DNA from: Methylorubrum populi
Lineage (GTDB): Bacteria; Pseudomonadota; Alphaproteobacteria; Rhizobiales; Beijerinckiaceae
Assembly (NCBI GenBank): GCA_020741775.1
Contig: DYYG01000013.1
Coordinates: 310,001-374,000 of the forward strand
DNA length: 64,000 bases
Direction: 5' to 3'
The stretch's first letter is position 1. Each line of letters starts with the position of its first letter. This document shows positions 1-10,516 of the stretch, piece by piece. The notes under the pieces are model-generated. The model was not told the origin of the DNA, did no database searches, and was given only the letters and a program-made list of their open reading frames with translations. Both the position numbers and the translations under genes were made by a program.

Positions 1-56
1 TCTCCGGCGTGCCGTTCCTGGCCTGGAACCGGGGACGCCGGCTCAACGTGGCGTGA
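1..56 (+). CDS. C-terminal end of an unidentified protein (partial)
   Basis: An open frame enters from the left edge (first full codon at base 3) and stops at TGA 54-56. The 17 visible residues are Arg-rich and end in RRLNVA. This is too short to assign a family. It is convergent with the next gene, which ends 12 bp downstream, so a real gene end is plausible. Confidence 0.4.
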   Translation, partial: SGVPFLAWNRGRRLNVA

Positions 57-68
57 GAAGGCGCCCGG

Positions 69-497
69 TCAGCGACGGCGGCGGCGCGGGCGCGACGTGC
101 CGGAATCGGTCTCGGACGATCCGCTCTCGGCGCCGCCGACATCGAAGCTGGCACTGGCCCGGCCGTGGCGGCGGCCGTAGCGCCCCCGCCGTCCCCTGCG
201 CGTCGGCTCGACATCGGGCTCCTCGACGGAGGGAATCCCGGGGATCGTCGCGGTCGTCGCGACCGAGGTCGTGCTGGCGGTGGTGTCGCCCGTGCTCACA
301 TAGCCGCCGCCGCTCGCGATGTTCCGGGCCGGCGGGCCGAACATGGCGAGGCATTGATTGTAGGCGAGGTCGTTCTTGAGCCGCTCGCACTCCGCCATCG
401 AGCGCGGCGTTCCCTGAGCCAGGGCCGGAACGGCAAGCGTCAGGAGGCAGGCGGAGAGGAGAACCTGCGGCCGGAACGGGGACAGACGACGGCGCAT
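69..497 (-). CDS. Secreted hypothetical protein with Arg-rich tail
   Basis: From the ATG at 497 the product is 142 aa. It starts with basic MRRR and a hydrophobic stretch ending in an ALAQG-like signal-peptidase site, so export to the periplasm is predicted. The mature N-terminus has two Cys spaced by about 11 residues (AECERLK and NQCLAMF), which could form a disulfide. A Ser/Thr/Ala-rich middle follows, then a strongly basic tail (RRGRRGR and RPRRRRR). A TTG start 48 bp further upstream is possible, but ATG 497 puts the signal peptide at the N-terminus. No function is recognised. Confidence 0.6.
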   Translation of the reverse strand: MRRRLSPFRPQVLLSACLLTLAVPALAQGTPRSMAECERLKNDLAYNQCLAMFGPPARNIASGGGYVSTGDTTASTTSVATTATIPGIPSVEEPDVEPTRRGRRGRYGRRHGRASASFDVGGAESGSSETDSGTSRPRRRRR

Positions 498-596
498 GGG
501 CGACGGGCGACCTTCGGAAGCGAACCTTGAGCGTAGAGCGTCCAACCTTGTCGCGGGGGAGTGCGGCGAAAAAAGGGGCTCATGGTGTCCGAAGCC

Positions 597-803
597 CTAA
601 TCGTCCGGACGGTCCATCCATCGGATCAAGGGCATCAGCGGGAAGATCCAGGCGATGCCGAGGATCGAGTAGATCACCGTCTGAACCGCGGGATGCGTTT
701 CCGAGATGCGGCTGTCGGCGAGCGCCATGGCCAGCGGCGCATAGACGATCACGAAGGCCAGGATACCGAAGGTTCCGAGCAGGGTGCGCGTGCGGCGGCG
801 CAT
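597..803 (-). CDS. DUF2842 family small membrane protein
   Basis: 68 aa from the ATG at 803. Basic MRRRTRT is followed by two hydrophobic helices (about residues 9-28 and 42-60) separated by a short polar loop, ending in RWMDRPDD. The helix-loop-helix layout and the second helix containing GIAWIFPLMPLI fit DUF2842, a small inner-membrane family of alphaproteobacteria with no known function. An in-frame start 81 bp upstream would add a low-complexity leader and is less likely. Confidence 0.7.
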   Translation of the reverse strand: MRRRTRTLLGTFGILAFVIVYAPLAMALADSRISETHPAVQTVIYSILGIAWIFPLMPLIRWMDRPDD

Positions 804-917
804 GGGGCCGGGCTCTCTCGTAGCGGGAAGGCGCGCCCGTTCCGGGCCGTGAAGGGTCGTACCGGTCCCTCTCCTCCCCCGCAACGCCGGGCGGCTGCGT
901 CACATCACGTTCGACGC

Positions 918-961
918 ATTCCTTCGACGATGACGGATGTGGGCTTCGCCCGAATGCCGCG
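918..961. repeat. Dispersed intergenic repeat, copy A
   Basis: About 44 bp that match 16327-16369 at most positions, sharing the block GGGCTTCGC followed by a GCCGCG end. Both copies are intergenic. Such short dispersed repeats are common in Methylobacterium-type genomes; only two copies are visible here. Confidence 0.5.
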
Positions 962-1062
962 TGGCCTCATACGTCGCGTTGCGTGCCGGCGGTCGCATCC
1001 CGTAAGCCCAACCCGGCCGTTCCCGGCCCGACCTGCCATCCGAGATCCCGGCATCCGAGACC

Positions 1063-2211
1063 ATGAGACTGTCCAAAGCTCCGCCCGATGACCGCTTCGA
1101 CGCCGTGCCGGCGGCCTCCAGCCGCCCCGGCCGGGGCGCGGTGCGCGCGTGGCTCTACCTGCTGGCCGTGCTCGTGGTGGCGATGGTCGCGGTCGGCGGC
1201 GCCACCCGGCTCACCGGTTCGGGGCTGTCGATCACCGAATGGCGACCGGTCACCGGCGCGATCCCGCCCCTGAGCGCCGCCGATTGGGCGGCCGAGTTCG
1301 ATAAGTATCGCGACACGCCGCAATTCCGGATTATCAACCAGGGCATCGCCCTCGACGACTTCAAGACGCTCTACTGGTGGGAATGGGGCCACCGCCTGCT
1401 CGGGCGGATCGTCGGCCTCGTGTTCTTCCTGCCCTTCGCATGGTTCTGGTGGCGCGGCCTGCTCGGGCGCCGGCTGCTGCTCGGGCTCCTCGGCCTCGGC
1501 CTGCTCGGTGGACTCCAGGGGGCGATCGGCTGGATCATGGTCGCCTCGGGCCTCCAGCCGGGCATGACGGCGGTGGCGCCGCTCAAGCTCGCCCTGCACC
1601 TCACCACCGCGAGCCTGATCCTCGCCGGCCTCGTCTGGCTTGCCGCCGGAACGCGGGCGCGGGCGCTCGCCCCCGCACCCGGTTCCGTGCGGATCGTCGC
1701 CGGCCTGCTACCGGCTCTGGTGCTGGTGCAGATCTGGCTCGGCGGGCTGGTGGCCGGCTCCAAGGCAGGGCTGCTCTACAACACGTGGCCGGACATGGAC
1801 GGCATGATCGTGCCGCCCGCCCGCCTGCTGTTCGACAAGGTGCCCCTGATCGAGAACTTCGTCGACAACCTCGCCCTGGTGCAGCTCAACCATCGCCTGT
1901 TCGCCTATCTCGTCGTGTTGGTGGCCCTCGCTCACGCCATTCAGGCCGCCCTTCGCCTTCCGGGCAGCGGCGCCGCCGGGCGGGCGAAGGGTGTTGCCGC
2001 CCTCGCCCTGGCGCAGATGGGCCTCGGCATCGCGACGCTGCTGCTGCAGGTGCCGCTCTGGGCGGGGCTCGCGCATCAGGTCTTCGCCATGGCGGTGCTC
2101 GTCATGGCGACGGTCCATGCCCGCCTCAGCTTCGGGGTGCGGGCCGCATCGGCCCCGGCCGGCGGCGACGTGCCGATCGGGCTGGAGGCGCTGGCAGGGC
2201 GCGGGGCCTGA
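1063..2211 (+). CDS. ctaA: Heme A synthase (COX15/CtaA)
   Basis: 382 aa, the usual length for alphaproteobacterial CtaA. It oxidises the C8 methyl of heme O to the formyl of heme A for cytochrome c oxidase, in the inner membrane. About eight transmembrane helices are visible. Family motifs include ITEWRPVTGAIPPL (residues 57-70), WWEWGHRLLGR with His110, LHLTTA, NTWPDMDG, QLNHRLFAY and LAHQVFAM; the conserved His residues in these are the expected heme ligands. It stands alone here, with no ctaB or oxidase genes adjacent. The ATG at 1063 leaves a 28-residue cytoplasmic leader before helix 1. Confidence 0.95.
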   Translation: MRLSKAPPDDRFDAVPAASSRPGRGAVRAWLYLLAVLVVAMVAVGGATRLTGSGLSITEWRPVTGAIPPLSAADWAAEFDKYRDTPQFRIINQGIALDDFKTLYWWEWGHRLLGRIVGLVFFLPFAWFWWRGLLGRRLLLGLLGLGLLGGLQGAIGWIMVASGLQPGMTAVAPLKLALHLTTASLILAGLVWLAAGTRARALAPAPGSVRIVAGLLPALVLVQIWLGGLVAGSKAGLLYNTWPDMDGMIVPPARLLFDKVPLIENFVDNLALVQLNHRLFAYLVVLVALAHAIQAALRLPGSGAAGRAKGVAALALAQMGLGIATLLLQVPLWAGLAHQVFAMAVLVMATVHARLSFGVRAASAPAGGDVPIGLEALAGRGA

Positions 2212-2483
2212 GATCGCCGCTTCCATCGTCATGTGGCGCGAAACCTGCTCCCGGGCTTCCGGGGGCAGGGTCACGAAACCGTCGCCATCCATCCCGATCC
2301 TGAGCCAGCCATCGGCGGCGAACGGCGCCGCAGCATAGAAAACGGCTTATCTTGCGGCGCAAAAGATGGAGGACAGTTGCCGGCGGCGAATTTTTTAGTG
2401 GAGGACGGGCGCATTGGTAGTTCAGCAATGGAACGACCCGTATCTGTTTAGAATTAGATACCTCGCCAACACAGGAGCAGAGG

Positions 2484-3164
2484 ATGTTTCTGGCTGAGGA
2501 CGGACGCCCGCTCGCGATGACATGGAACTACACGCCCAGCGAGCTGCGGGCGGATGGTGCGGTCCATATCGCCGGTGTCGTTCTCGGCTGCCTCGGGGCG
2601 GTTTGCTTGGTCGTCACGGCGGCCTTGACCCATCTCGGCTGGATCGAGCGCGCCTCTCTGCTGATCTACGCCACCGCGATGGTGGCGATGCTCGGTGCAT
2701 CCGCCGCCTACAACATGTGGCCGGTCAGTCCGCGCAAATGGATCCTGCGCCGGTTCGACCACGCCTTCATCTACCTGATGATCGCCGGCACCTACACGCC
2801 GGTGGTGGCGTTGGTGGGCTCCGGCCCCGTCGCCTGGAGCCTGCTCGCCCTGATCTGGACGGTGGCTTTGGCCGGCATCGCCATCAAGATCCTGATGCCG
2901 GGCCGCTGGGACCGGGTCTCGATCGTGCTCTACCTGATGCTGGGCTGGAGCGGCGTGCTCGCCTACGAATCGGTGATCTCGGGGCTCAGCCCCTCCGCCC
3001 TGTGGCTGCTCGCGACCGGCGGCATGCTCTACTCGATCGGCGTGGTGTTCCACGTCTGGCGCAGCCTGCCGTTTCAGAACGCGATCTGGCACGCCTTCGT
3101 CCTGGCCGCGACCGCCTGCCATTACGGGACGATCATGGCGAGCGTGCTGAACGTGGGGACGTGA
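2484..3164 (+). CDS. Hemolysin III / PAQR-family membrane protein
   Basis: 226 aa with about seven predicted transmembrane helices. The bacterial HlyIII (PAQR superfamily) signature is clear: AAYNMWP and RRFDHAFIYLMIAGTYTP in the first half, and FQNAIWHAFVL with a later CHY at the C-terminus. These carry the conserved Asp and His residues thought to bind metal in PAQR proteins. Most bacterial members are not demonstrated hemolysins, and a role in membrane homeostasis is the common suggestion. An AGGAG box lies 7 bp before the ATG at 2484. ATG 2517 is an alternative start. Confidence 0.88.
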   Translation: MFLAEDGRPLAMTWNYTPSELRADGAVHIAGVVLGCLGAVCLVVTAALTHLGWIERASLLIYATAMVAMLGASAAYNMWPVSPRKWILRRFDHAFIYLMIAGTYTPVVALVGSGPVAWSLLALIWTVALAGIAIKILMPGRWDRVSIVLYLMLGWSGVLAYESVISGLSPSALWLLATGGMLYSIGVVFHVWRSLPFQNAIWHAFVLAATACHYGTIMASVLNVGT

Positions 3165-3317
3165 CCGCTTCGGCGACACGCCGACGCATCTGCGCGGACC
3201 TTACGGTCGGAAAACACGAGCCCTGACCGGTGTTTCGAGGCTGCCGCGCGGTCCTTCAGGAGAGGCGGCCAGAACGGAGGCTCGCGAACACCCGGAGCCT
3301 GTCCAGGCGGGACGCGC

Positions 3318-3578
3318 TCAGGCCGGTTCGGACACGCTGTTGCCTTCGCCGAGGCAGTCGGAGGCGCGCTCCACCGCGCTGATCGCGTCGAGCAGGTGCT
3401 GCACGCTGCGCTCCACCTCGCCGCGAGGCCGGTCCATATGCGCCGCCCGCGCCACCAGCCCTTCGAGCTGATCCAGCACGTCCAGGAGGTCGCTTGCCAC
3501 GGCAGCCACGTCGCAGCCGGCGCGAGCCGGCGTCGCGGGTTGGGGTCGGCGGAAAGGGATGATCGTGCTCATCGCCAT
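3318..3578 (-). CDS. Small hypothetical protein
   Basis: 86 aa. The first 20 residues are Pro/Arg-rich. The rest (about 22-75) is amphipathic helix (ASDLLDVLDQLEGLV, then RSVQHLLDAISAVERA), suggesting a short helical hairpin or coiled coil. No family is recognised and there is no signal peptide. The ribosome binding site is weak. ATG 3572 is an alternative start. Confidence 0.45.
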   Translation of the reverse strand: MAMSTIIPFRRPQPATPARAGCDVAAVASDLLDVLDQLEGLVARAAHMDRPRGEVERSVQHLLDAISAVERASDCLGEGNSVSEPA

Positions 3579-3840
3579 CGTGTGTCGCCAAAAGCGGCGG
3601 GCGTGGCCACCCTTTCAGCGGGCGTCATCCACACCCAAGCCGCCGCTGCCGCTCGCCAAAGGGGGTCCGGTGCCGCAATTGGTGAGTTTTTCGTCGAAAC
3701 AGTGGCTCGCATCCGCGGCAAACGGTCAAGCTCTCGCCAGCCGACGGCCGGTTTCCTCCGAATCAGGAAGGGTCTTCTCCGAATCGGCCGCGGTCCGACC
3801 CTGCATTGACAAGGGCGGCGGCGAAGCAGAGGTTGGAATT

Positions 3841-5908
<2,068 letters not shown>

Positions 5909-5927
5909 GAATCCGCGCAGCAAACTC

Positions 5928-5968
5928 GGCCCGCCGCACCGCTCAAGGCCGGTGCGGCGGGCCTTTCC
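5928..5968 (+). terminator. Intrinsic terminator of thiC
   Basis: A 14-bp perfect GC-rich stem (GGCCCGCCGCACCG pairing with CGGTGCGGCGGGCC) with an 8-nt loop, followed by TTTCC, 20 bp after the thiC stop codon. Confidence 0.85.
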
Positions 5969-6139
5969 GTGTGATTTTCCGGAAAAATCTTCAGATGATC
6001 TTTACGGGTCGCTGAGGCTCGGAGCCGTTCCCGGGGGACAAGGCCGGGGCGTTAAGGATTCGGTAGCGACGCGGGCAATCTTCTAGGGGCCGGTCCTGAG
6101 CCGGGCTTCCCGGTGCAGGACGTCCGGAGGAATGCAGCC

Positions 6140-6487
6140 ATGGATCCAATCAGGCCTGCGGCCTCGATCTCACCGGTCTCGACGTCGCCGATCCTGCCCC
6201 TGCGCCCCGTCACCGACGGGACGAGGAGCGACACGCAGACATCCCGCACGCTCGACCCCGCTGTCTCCCTCGACGTCAAGCCCGAGGCCGCGGAGGCGAA
6301 GCTGCCGGATTCGGAGCGGCGCGCCTATGTGCGCGATGCGGACAGCCAAAGTCTGGTCTTCCGCGTCACCGATTCCCAGACCGGGGAGGTGGTGATGCAG
6401 ATTCCCGACGAAATCGTCCTCAAGGCCCGCGTCTATGCCCGCGAAGCCTATGTCCCGACGGGAGAGCGGGTCGCCAAGACCGCCTGA
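6140..6487 (+). CDS. flaG: FlaG-like flagellar protein
   Basis: 115 aa from the ATG at 6140, which has GGAGG 8 bp upstream. The N-terminal half is Pro/Ser/Thr-rich and probably disordered. The C-terminal half (about 65-108) has the FlaG pattern of beta strands and a helix: LVFRVTDSQTGEVVMQIPDE followed by a Lys/Arg/Ala helix. FlaG proteins affect flagellar filament length and hook-filament assembly in other bacteria. flaF lies convergently 139 bp away, which supports a flagellar link. No flagellin or flbT is in the window. Confidence 0.7.
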   Translation: MDPIRPAASISPVSTSPILPLRPVTDGTRSDTQTSRTLDPAVSLDVKPEAAEAKLPDSERRAYVRDADSQSLVFRVTDSQTGEVVMQIPDEIVLKARVYAREAYVPTGERVAKTA

Positions 6488-6626
6488 ACAGGACCATCCG
6501 GCTGACCGCATGTCTGCCGGACTGGGACCACCTTCTCGTGAAACGCCGCCTTCGATGTCGCTCGACCATCCCTCGCGAGGGCGTCGAGAAGATCTCCTCG
6601 AAAGGAGATCCGGCAAGACGCCTCGA

Positions 6627-7007
6627 TCAACCCTGAACGCCCGGCCCGGGATCGCCCTGCAGGCCGGCGGCGATATGGTTGTTGAGCGTCACCAGCGATT
6701 CGATCTTCTGCGCGGTCGGCTCGATCATCGTCTCCAGAATGGTCTGGAACACGTAGGCCGAGATCTGCGCCATGCCGTTGCGCACCTCGATCGGGAGCGG
6801 GCTGCCGGGCTCGGTCGCGGCGGAGGCGAGAATCGTCCAGACGCGCTGGTTGAACACCAGGGCCTCGTTGAGGGCGGGGCCCGGTGCCACCTCGGTCCCC
6901 AGCGACTGCAAGCGGCCGGCGGCCTTCAGCAAAACGGCTGCCTCGGCCTCTCGCGGAGAGAGAGCCACGCGTGCCACTTTCGCGTAGGCATTGGCCCCAT
7001 AGTGCAT
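6627..7007 (-). CDS. flaF: Flagellar biosynthesis regulator FlaF
   Basis: 126 aa, close to the family length. It starts MHYGANAYAKVA, the characteristic FlaF N-terminus. Conserved middle blocks include EAAVLLKAAGRLQ, ALVFNQRVWTIL and RNGMAQISAYVFQTILE. In Caulobacter, FlaF is needed for flagellin production and acts against FlbT, which controls flagellin mRNA. flbT is not adjacent, unlike many relatives. The last residues (GDPGPGVQG) form a short Gly/Pro tail. Confidence 0.9.
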   Translation of the reverse strand: MHYGANAYAKVARVALSPREAEAAVLLKAAGRLQSLGTEVAPGPALNEALVFNQRVWTILASAATEPGSPLPIEVRNGMAQISAYVFQTILETMIEPTAQKIESLVTLNNHIAAGLQGDPGPGVQG

Positions 7008-7171
7008 CGTCCGCGTCCTTCCCGCACCGTCTGCGACTCACAGCACGGGACCGTGGCATGCGCTTTGTTAAAAGCCGGTATGCGAAACCTCCGCCGCATT
7101 GGCGCCCCGAAAGGGGAGGAGTGCTTCGCCGTGGTCAGCCTGCGCCGCACCGGGTCCGGAACCCGCTTCAC

Positions 7172-7414
7172 ATGACGAACTTTTTTCTCGGCCTCGTCGC
7201 CGGCTGCATCATCGCCGGCGTTGCCACCATCACCGCGGCCCGACATCCGGCGGTGCAGCTGCGGCTCGGTCTCGTGCCGCCGGCTCAGGCCGCCATCGCG
7301 CCCCCTCCCCGCCCCGAGACGCCCCGTTGTCCGGCGCCGCCGCCGGCCGCGGCTGCGGTCGGGAGGCCGGACATGCTGTTCTCGCGCAGCCGCCTCTGGT
7401 CGATCGCGCCCTGA
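7172..7414 (+). CDS. Small membrane-anchored hypothetical protein
   Basis: 80 aa from the ATG at 7172. A single hydrophobic helix starts at residue 3 (FFLGLVAGCIIAGVATI), followed by a Pro/Ala-rich region with two Cys and an ending LWSIAP. The N-terminal helix looks like an uncleaved anchor or a signal peptide. No family is recognised. The frame is open far upstream, but that part overlaps the start of flaF and has no coding character. Confidence 0.45.
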   Translation: MTNFFLGLVAGCIIAGVATITAARHPAVQLRLGLVPPAQAAIAPPPRPETPRCPAPPPAAAAVGRPDMLFSRSRLWSIAP

Positions 7415-7442
7415 CGCGGCCCCTGCGGCCGCTTCCCGCTCC

Positions 7443-7583
7443 TCAGACGCTGCTGCCGATCAGTAGCATCACCATCGTCGTCGCGACGGTGCAGCCGAGG
7501 AAGCCGCACAGGGCGGCGGCGAAAGAGGGGCCGGTCCGCATCTCGGAGGTCAGGGAGCGGCGGTTGGTCTCGGTAGCGATCAT
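7443..7583 (-). CDS. Very small predicted membrane protein (46 aa)
   Basis: ATG at 7583 to TGA at 7443-7445 encodes 46 residues. The first 20 are polar (MIATETNRRSLTSEMRTG), and residues 20-43 form one hydrophobic helix with two Cys. A GAGG box sits 7 bp before the ATG. It is convergent with the 7172 gene, with a 28-bp gap. No function is recognised. Support comes from the ribosome binding site and the clean soluble-plus-helix layout only. Confidence 0.45.
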   Translation of the reverse strand: MIATETNRRSLTSEMRTGPSFAAALCGFLGCTVATTMVMLLIGSSV

Positions 7584-7733
7584 GACGAAACCTCGTGCGA
7601 AGGATTGATTCCGTTAAGGTGAGCGTGCGCCGCACGGCGACGCTTGGCGGTGCGGGACCGCACCCGCACCGCCGGCAGGCCGGCACGGGCAGTTCGACAG
7701 GTCATTGGAAGGAAAGTGCGCGCTGCGCCGCGA

Positions 7734-8060
7734 TCAGTCGCAGCGGTTCACGCGCTTGGCGACGCGCAGCTCCCGAAGCTCGCTGCGCAGATCGATCGCC
7801 ACGATATCCGCCCCGCAATCCTCGAAGGCATCCTGGGCCTCGTGGTAGCGGTCTCCGATCTCGTCCAGCGTGTCGCAGACCCGGTCATGGTTGCCGAGCC
7901 GGGCCTCCTGGCGCGCCTGATAGCGCAGGGCGCTCGCCTCCTGAATCTTGCGGCGGGCGTCGAGGCAGCCCGGCGCGGCCAGCGCCGAGGAGGCGAGAGT
8001 GATACCGATGAGAGAGGCCGCGAGGCCGGCGAGAACGGTGTGACGCATGGGGTAATTCAT
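7734..8060 (-). CDS. Secreted hypothetical protein with four Cys
   Basis: 108 aa. Residues 1-29 are a classical signal peptide (MRH basic start, LAGLAASLIGITLASSALA, cleavage before APGC). The mature part is a highly charged helix region with four Cys (PGCLDA, DRVCDTL, EDCGAD and the terminal NRCD), which suggests two disulfides. The start could be ATG 8060 or ATG 8048. Function unknown. Confidence 0.6.
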   Translation of the reverse strand: MNYPMRHTVLAGLAASLIGITLASSALAAPGCLDARRKIQEASALRYQARQEARLGNHDRVCDTLDEIGDRYHEAQDAFEDCGADIVAIDLRSELRELRVAKRVNRCD

Positions 8061-8188
8061 GGGCAGACCGGCGCTGATGCAATTGAAAACGTGAAGGGTG
8101 CGGAGCGCGCAACACCCAGCGATCCCAATGCCTTGGCACCATTCTCGCTGTCGTGTCGCCGTCCGTCTCGGTCTTTTGAACGGTGACG

Positions 8189-8839
8189 CTAAGCCGATGG
8201 TTCCGAGCCCGTCGCACGGGGCCGGCGTCGTTTCGTGCCGGAATTTTGGGCGGTCGGGGTCTCGGCGCCCGCATCGGCTTCCCGCTCGGGCGTCGGCCGG
8301 TCCGGTGTCCCGGCCTGCGGACGGCCCGCTCCCGTTCCCCGCCCCCGCCGGGAGACGAGGATCGCATCGAGGGTGACCGGGCTGAGGCCCTGGGCATCGA
8401 CGCCGACATCGTATTGACGGGGGATCGGCTTCAGCCGGCCATGGGAATGGCCGTGCAGGTTGATCGCGCCCCGGCCGAGACCGTTCCAGGTGCGGAAGGC
8501 GTAGTGGCACAGCACCAGCCGCCGGCCCTCGACATCGGTTTCGGCGTAATGCGCCACGGAGGCCCAGCCGGGCGCCGCCATGGTGGCGGGTCCATCGTTG
8601 TTGCCGACGATCAGGTGCTTGTGCCCGTTGAGCGCCGCGAGCAGGGCGGCGACGCGCTCCGGCGGCGGCCCGAGGGCGAAATCGCCGAGATGCCAGACCG
8701 TGTCGTCGGGGCCGACGGCACCGTTCCAGGCCTCGATCAGCGCCGCGTCGTGGGCGGCCAGATCGGAAAAGGGTCGCCGGTCGATCCGCAGGATGCGCGG
8801 ATCGCCGAAATGCGTGTCGCTCGTGAAAAAGATCGTCAT
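8189..8839 (-). CDS. Metallophosphoesterase
   Basis: 216 aa from ATG 8839. All calcineurin-type metal motifs are present in order: SDTHFGD (residues 6-12), GDFALG, GNND, and late HGHSHG. The middle YAETDVEGRRLVLCHYAF fits the small prokaryotic phosphoesterase group often annotated as hydrolase/phosphodiesterase. Substrate unknown. The last 55 residues or so are a Pro/Arg/Thr-rich tail that is probably disordered. It lies 56 bp downstream of tonB on the same strand, so it may be cotranscribed with the Ton operon, though no functional link is apparent. Confidence 0.82.
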   Translation of the reverse strand: MTIFFTSDTHFGDPRILRIDRRPFSDLAAHDAALIEAWNGAVGPDDTVWHLGDFALGPPPERVAALLAALNGHKHLIVGNNDGPATMAAPGWASVAHYAETDVEGRRLVLCHYAFRTWNGLGRGAINLHGHSHGRLKPIPRQYDVGVDAQGLSPVTLDAILVSRRGRGTGAGRPQAGTPDRPTPEREADAGAETPTAQNSGTKRRRPRATGSEPSA

Positions 8840-8895
8840 CCGCCGCGCTGTCCGCTGAGAACGGATCAACGCGGCGGAACGGGAAACGGCACGGC

Positions 8896-10050
8896 TCAGC
8901 GTCCGGGGCTGAAGCGCAGGGGCACCGTGACCGCGAGGCTCGACTGGGTCACGCCGGCGGGGGCGGGCGGCAGGCTGCCGCGCACTGCGGCGAGGGCCGC
9001 CGCGTCGATGGCGCCGACGCCGCTGCTGCCGACGAGGCTGGCTCCGCTCACAGCGCCGGAGCGGCTCACGGTGAAGCGCACCGTCGCCACGCCGCCGGAG
9101 GTGCCGGCGGCCGCGTCGCGGTTCATGCGGCCCTTGATGGCGGAGGCGAGTGCCCCGCGCCAGGCGGCCATGGCATTCGGATCGCTGGCCGAAGCGGCCG
9201 AGCCCGAACTGCTCTGGCGCGAGGTGGCGGCGGAGCTGCGCTGGGCGTTGCCCGCCTGCGCCTGCTGGGCCCGGCGGGCGGCGTCCCGCTCGGCCTTCGC
9301 CTTGGCCGCCTTGATCCGGGCCTCCTTCTGCGCATCTTCGCGCTTCTTCTCCAGAAGCTCCTTCCGGCGCGCCTCGCGCTCGGCCTCACGCTTCTTCTCC
9401 AGCGCGGCCTTGCGGCGCTCCTCGATCTTGGGATCGGGCTTGGGCGGCTCGGGGGCCTTCGCAACCACCGGCGGGGGCGGTGCCAGCGCCTCGGCCTCCG
9501 GCGCCTCGGAGGTCACGAGCTGTTCCTCCGGCGGGGTCGGCGGCGTATCGGGCGTCGGCGGGGTCACGGCCTCCGGCGGCGGGGGCGGCTGCACCTCCTC
9601 CGGCATCACCTGGGTCATCTCGGTCGGCGGAGGCGGCTGCACCTCGTCCGGCGCCACCTGCGTCATCTCGGTCGGCGGCGGAGGCTGCACCTCCTGCGGC
9701 GTCTCGACCGGCTGAACGGTTTCCGGCTCACCCTCGGGCTTGGCTTCCTCGGGGACCGCATCCGAATGCTGCGTCTCGGCCGGCGCCTGGGTCTCCGCCT
9801 CCATCATCTGCGGCGCGAGATCGATCGAGATCTCCTGCTCGCCGGGGGCGCTGGGGGGCGTCAGGCGCAGATAGGTGATGCCGAGGAGACCGGCGGCGTG
9901 CAGGGCCAGGGCGAGCGCGAACGCGGCCGCGAGGCGGCCACCCCCGCCCTCTCCCTCCGGCAGGCCCACCGGCCCGGCATAGGCCGGCGCCGGGGCGGGC
10001 ATGGAAGGCGGGGGCGGAGCGGACCTTCCGGCGGGCATGGGAGCGGCCAT
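8896..10050 (-). CDS. tonB: TonB energy transducer
   Basis: 384 aa. An N-terminal cytoplasmic tail of about 38 residues is followed by a signal-anchor helix (AAAFALALALHAAGLLGITYL, residues 41-61) containing the His expected in TonB anchors. A long periplasmic spacer follows, rich in Pro/Glu (90-185) and then Lys/Arg/Glu/Ala coiled-coil-like (200-260). The C-terminal TonB domain (about 315-384) has ATVRFTVSRSG and ends in PLRF. It transmits proton-motive force to outer-membrane receptors. It starts 4 bp after the exbD stop and is probably translationally coupled to it. Confidence 0.93.
   Translation of the reverse strand: MAAPMPAGRSAPPPPSMPAPAPAYAGPVGLPEGEGGGGRLAAAFALALALHAAGLLGITYLRLTPPSAPGEQEISIDLAPQMMEAETQAPAETQHSDAVPEEAKPEGEPETVQPVETPQEVQPPPPTEMTQVAPDEVQPPPPTEMTQVMPEEVQPPPPPEAVTPPTPDTPPTPPEEQLVTSEAPEAEALAPPPPVVAKAPEPPKPDPKIEERRKAALEKKREAEREARRKELLEKKREDAQKEARIKAAKAKAERDAARRAQQAQAGNAQRSSAATSRQSSSGSAASASDPNAMAAWRGALASAIKGRMNRDAAAGTSGGVATVRFTVSRSGAVSGASLVGSSGVGAIDAAALAAVRGSLPPAPAGVTQSSLAVTVPLRFSPGR
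9598..9693 (-). repeat. 48-bp in-frame tandem repeat in tonB
   Basis: Two near-identical 16-residue units (EVQPPPPTEMTQVAPD, then EVQPPPPTEMTQVMPE) followed by a third partial unit EVQPPPPPE. The unit is a multiple of three, so copy changes would lengthen or shorten the periplasm-spanning arm without a frameshift. Confidence 0.85.
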
Positions 10051-10054
10051 GGGC

Positions 10055-10516
10055 TTAACGGGCCGTCCCTGCGGCGGGCGCGCCGCCGGGCGATTGGGCG
10101 ATCAGCGAGACCTTGGTGAAGCCGGCCTGGCCGACGAGGCCCATCACCTCCATGATCTTGCCGTAGGGCACCTCCCGGTCGCCGCGCACCAGCACGACCT
10201 GCTCCGGGTTCTCGGCCTTGAGCTGCTTCAGCCGCGGCAGGATCGTCTCCGGGGTGAAGCCATCCTTGGCGATGAACGGGTTGCCGTCCTTGTCGATGGA
10301 GACTTCGAGCGGCTTCTGCGACTGCGCGACCTTGGCGGCGGTCGTCTTCGGCAGCTGCACCGGCACGCCGGTCGTCATCAGCGGCGCGGCCACCATGAAG
10401 ATGATCAGCAGCACCAGCATCACGTCGACCATCGGCGTGACGTTGATCTCGGACATCGGCGTGGCGTCGAGGCCGTCCTCGTCGTCGCTCGCCGAACGAA
10501 CGGTTCCCATGGCCAT
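10055..10516 (-). CDS. exbD: ExbD proton-channel subunit
   Basis: 153 aa. One transmembrane helix (residues 31-47) begins with the conserved proton-carrying Asp31 in NVTPMVDVMLVLLIIFM. The periplasmic domain follows, with VPVQLPKTTA and a C-terminal GDREVPYGKIMEVM block typical of ExbD/TolR. With ExbB it forms the motor that energises TonB. GGAGGG precedes the ATG at 10516. Its place between exbB and tonB favours ExbD over TolR. Confidence 0.94.
   Translation of the reverse strand: MAMGTVRSASDDEDGLDATPMSEINVTPMVDVMLVLLIIFMVAAPLMTTGVPVQLPKTTAAKVAQSQKPLEVSIDKDGNPFIAKDGFTPETILPRLKQLKAENPEQVVLVRGDREVPYGKIMEVMGLVGQAGFTKVSLIAQSPGGAPAAGTAR

Noticed and set aside
2126..2428. Minus-strand frames between ctaA and the hemolysin-III gene, including the fragment MDGDGFVTLPPEAREQ
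   Set aside because: The fragment looks protein-like, but has a stop just upstream without a proper start or ribosome binding site, and runs into ctaA antisense. At most it is a gene remnant.
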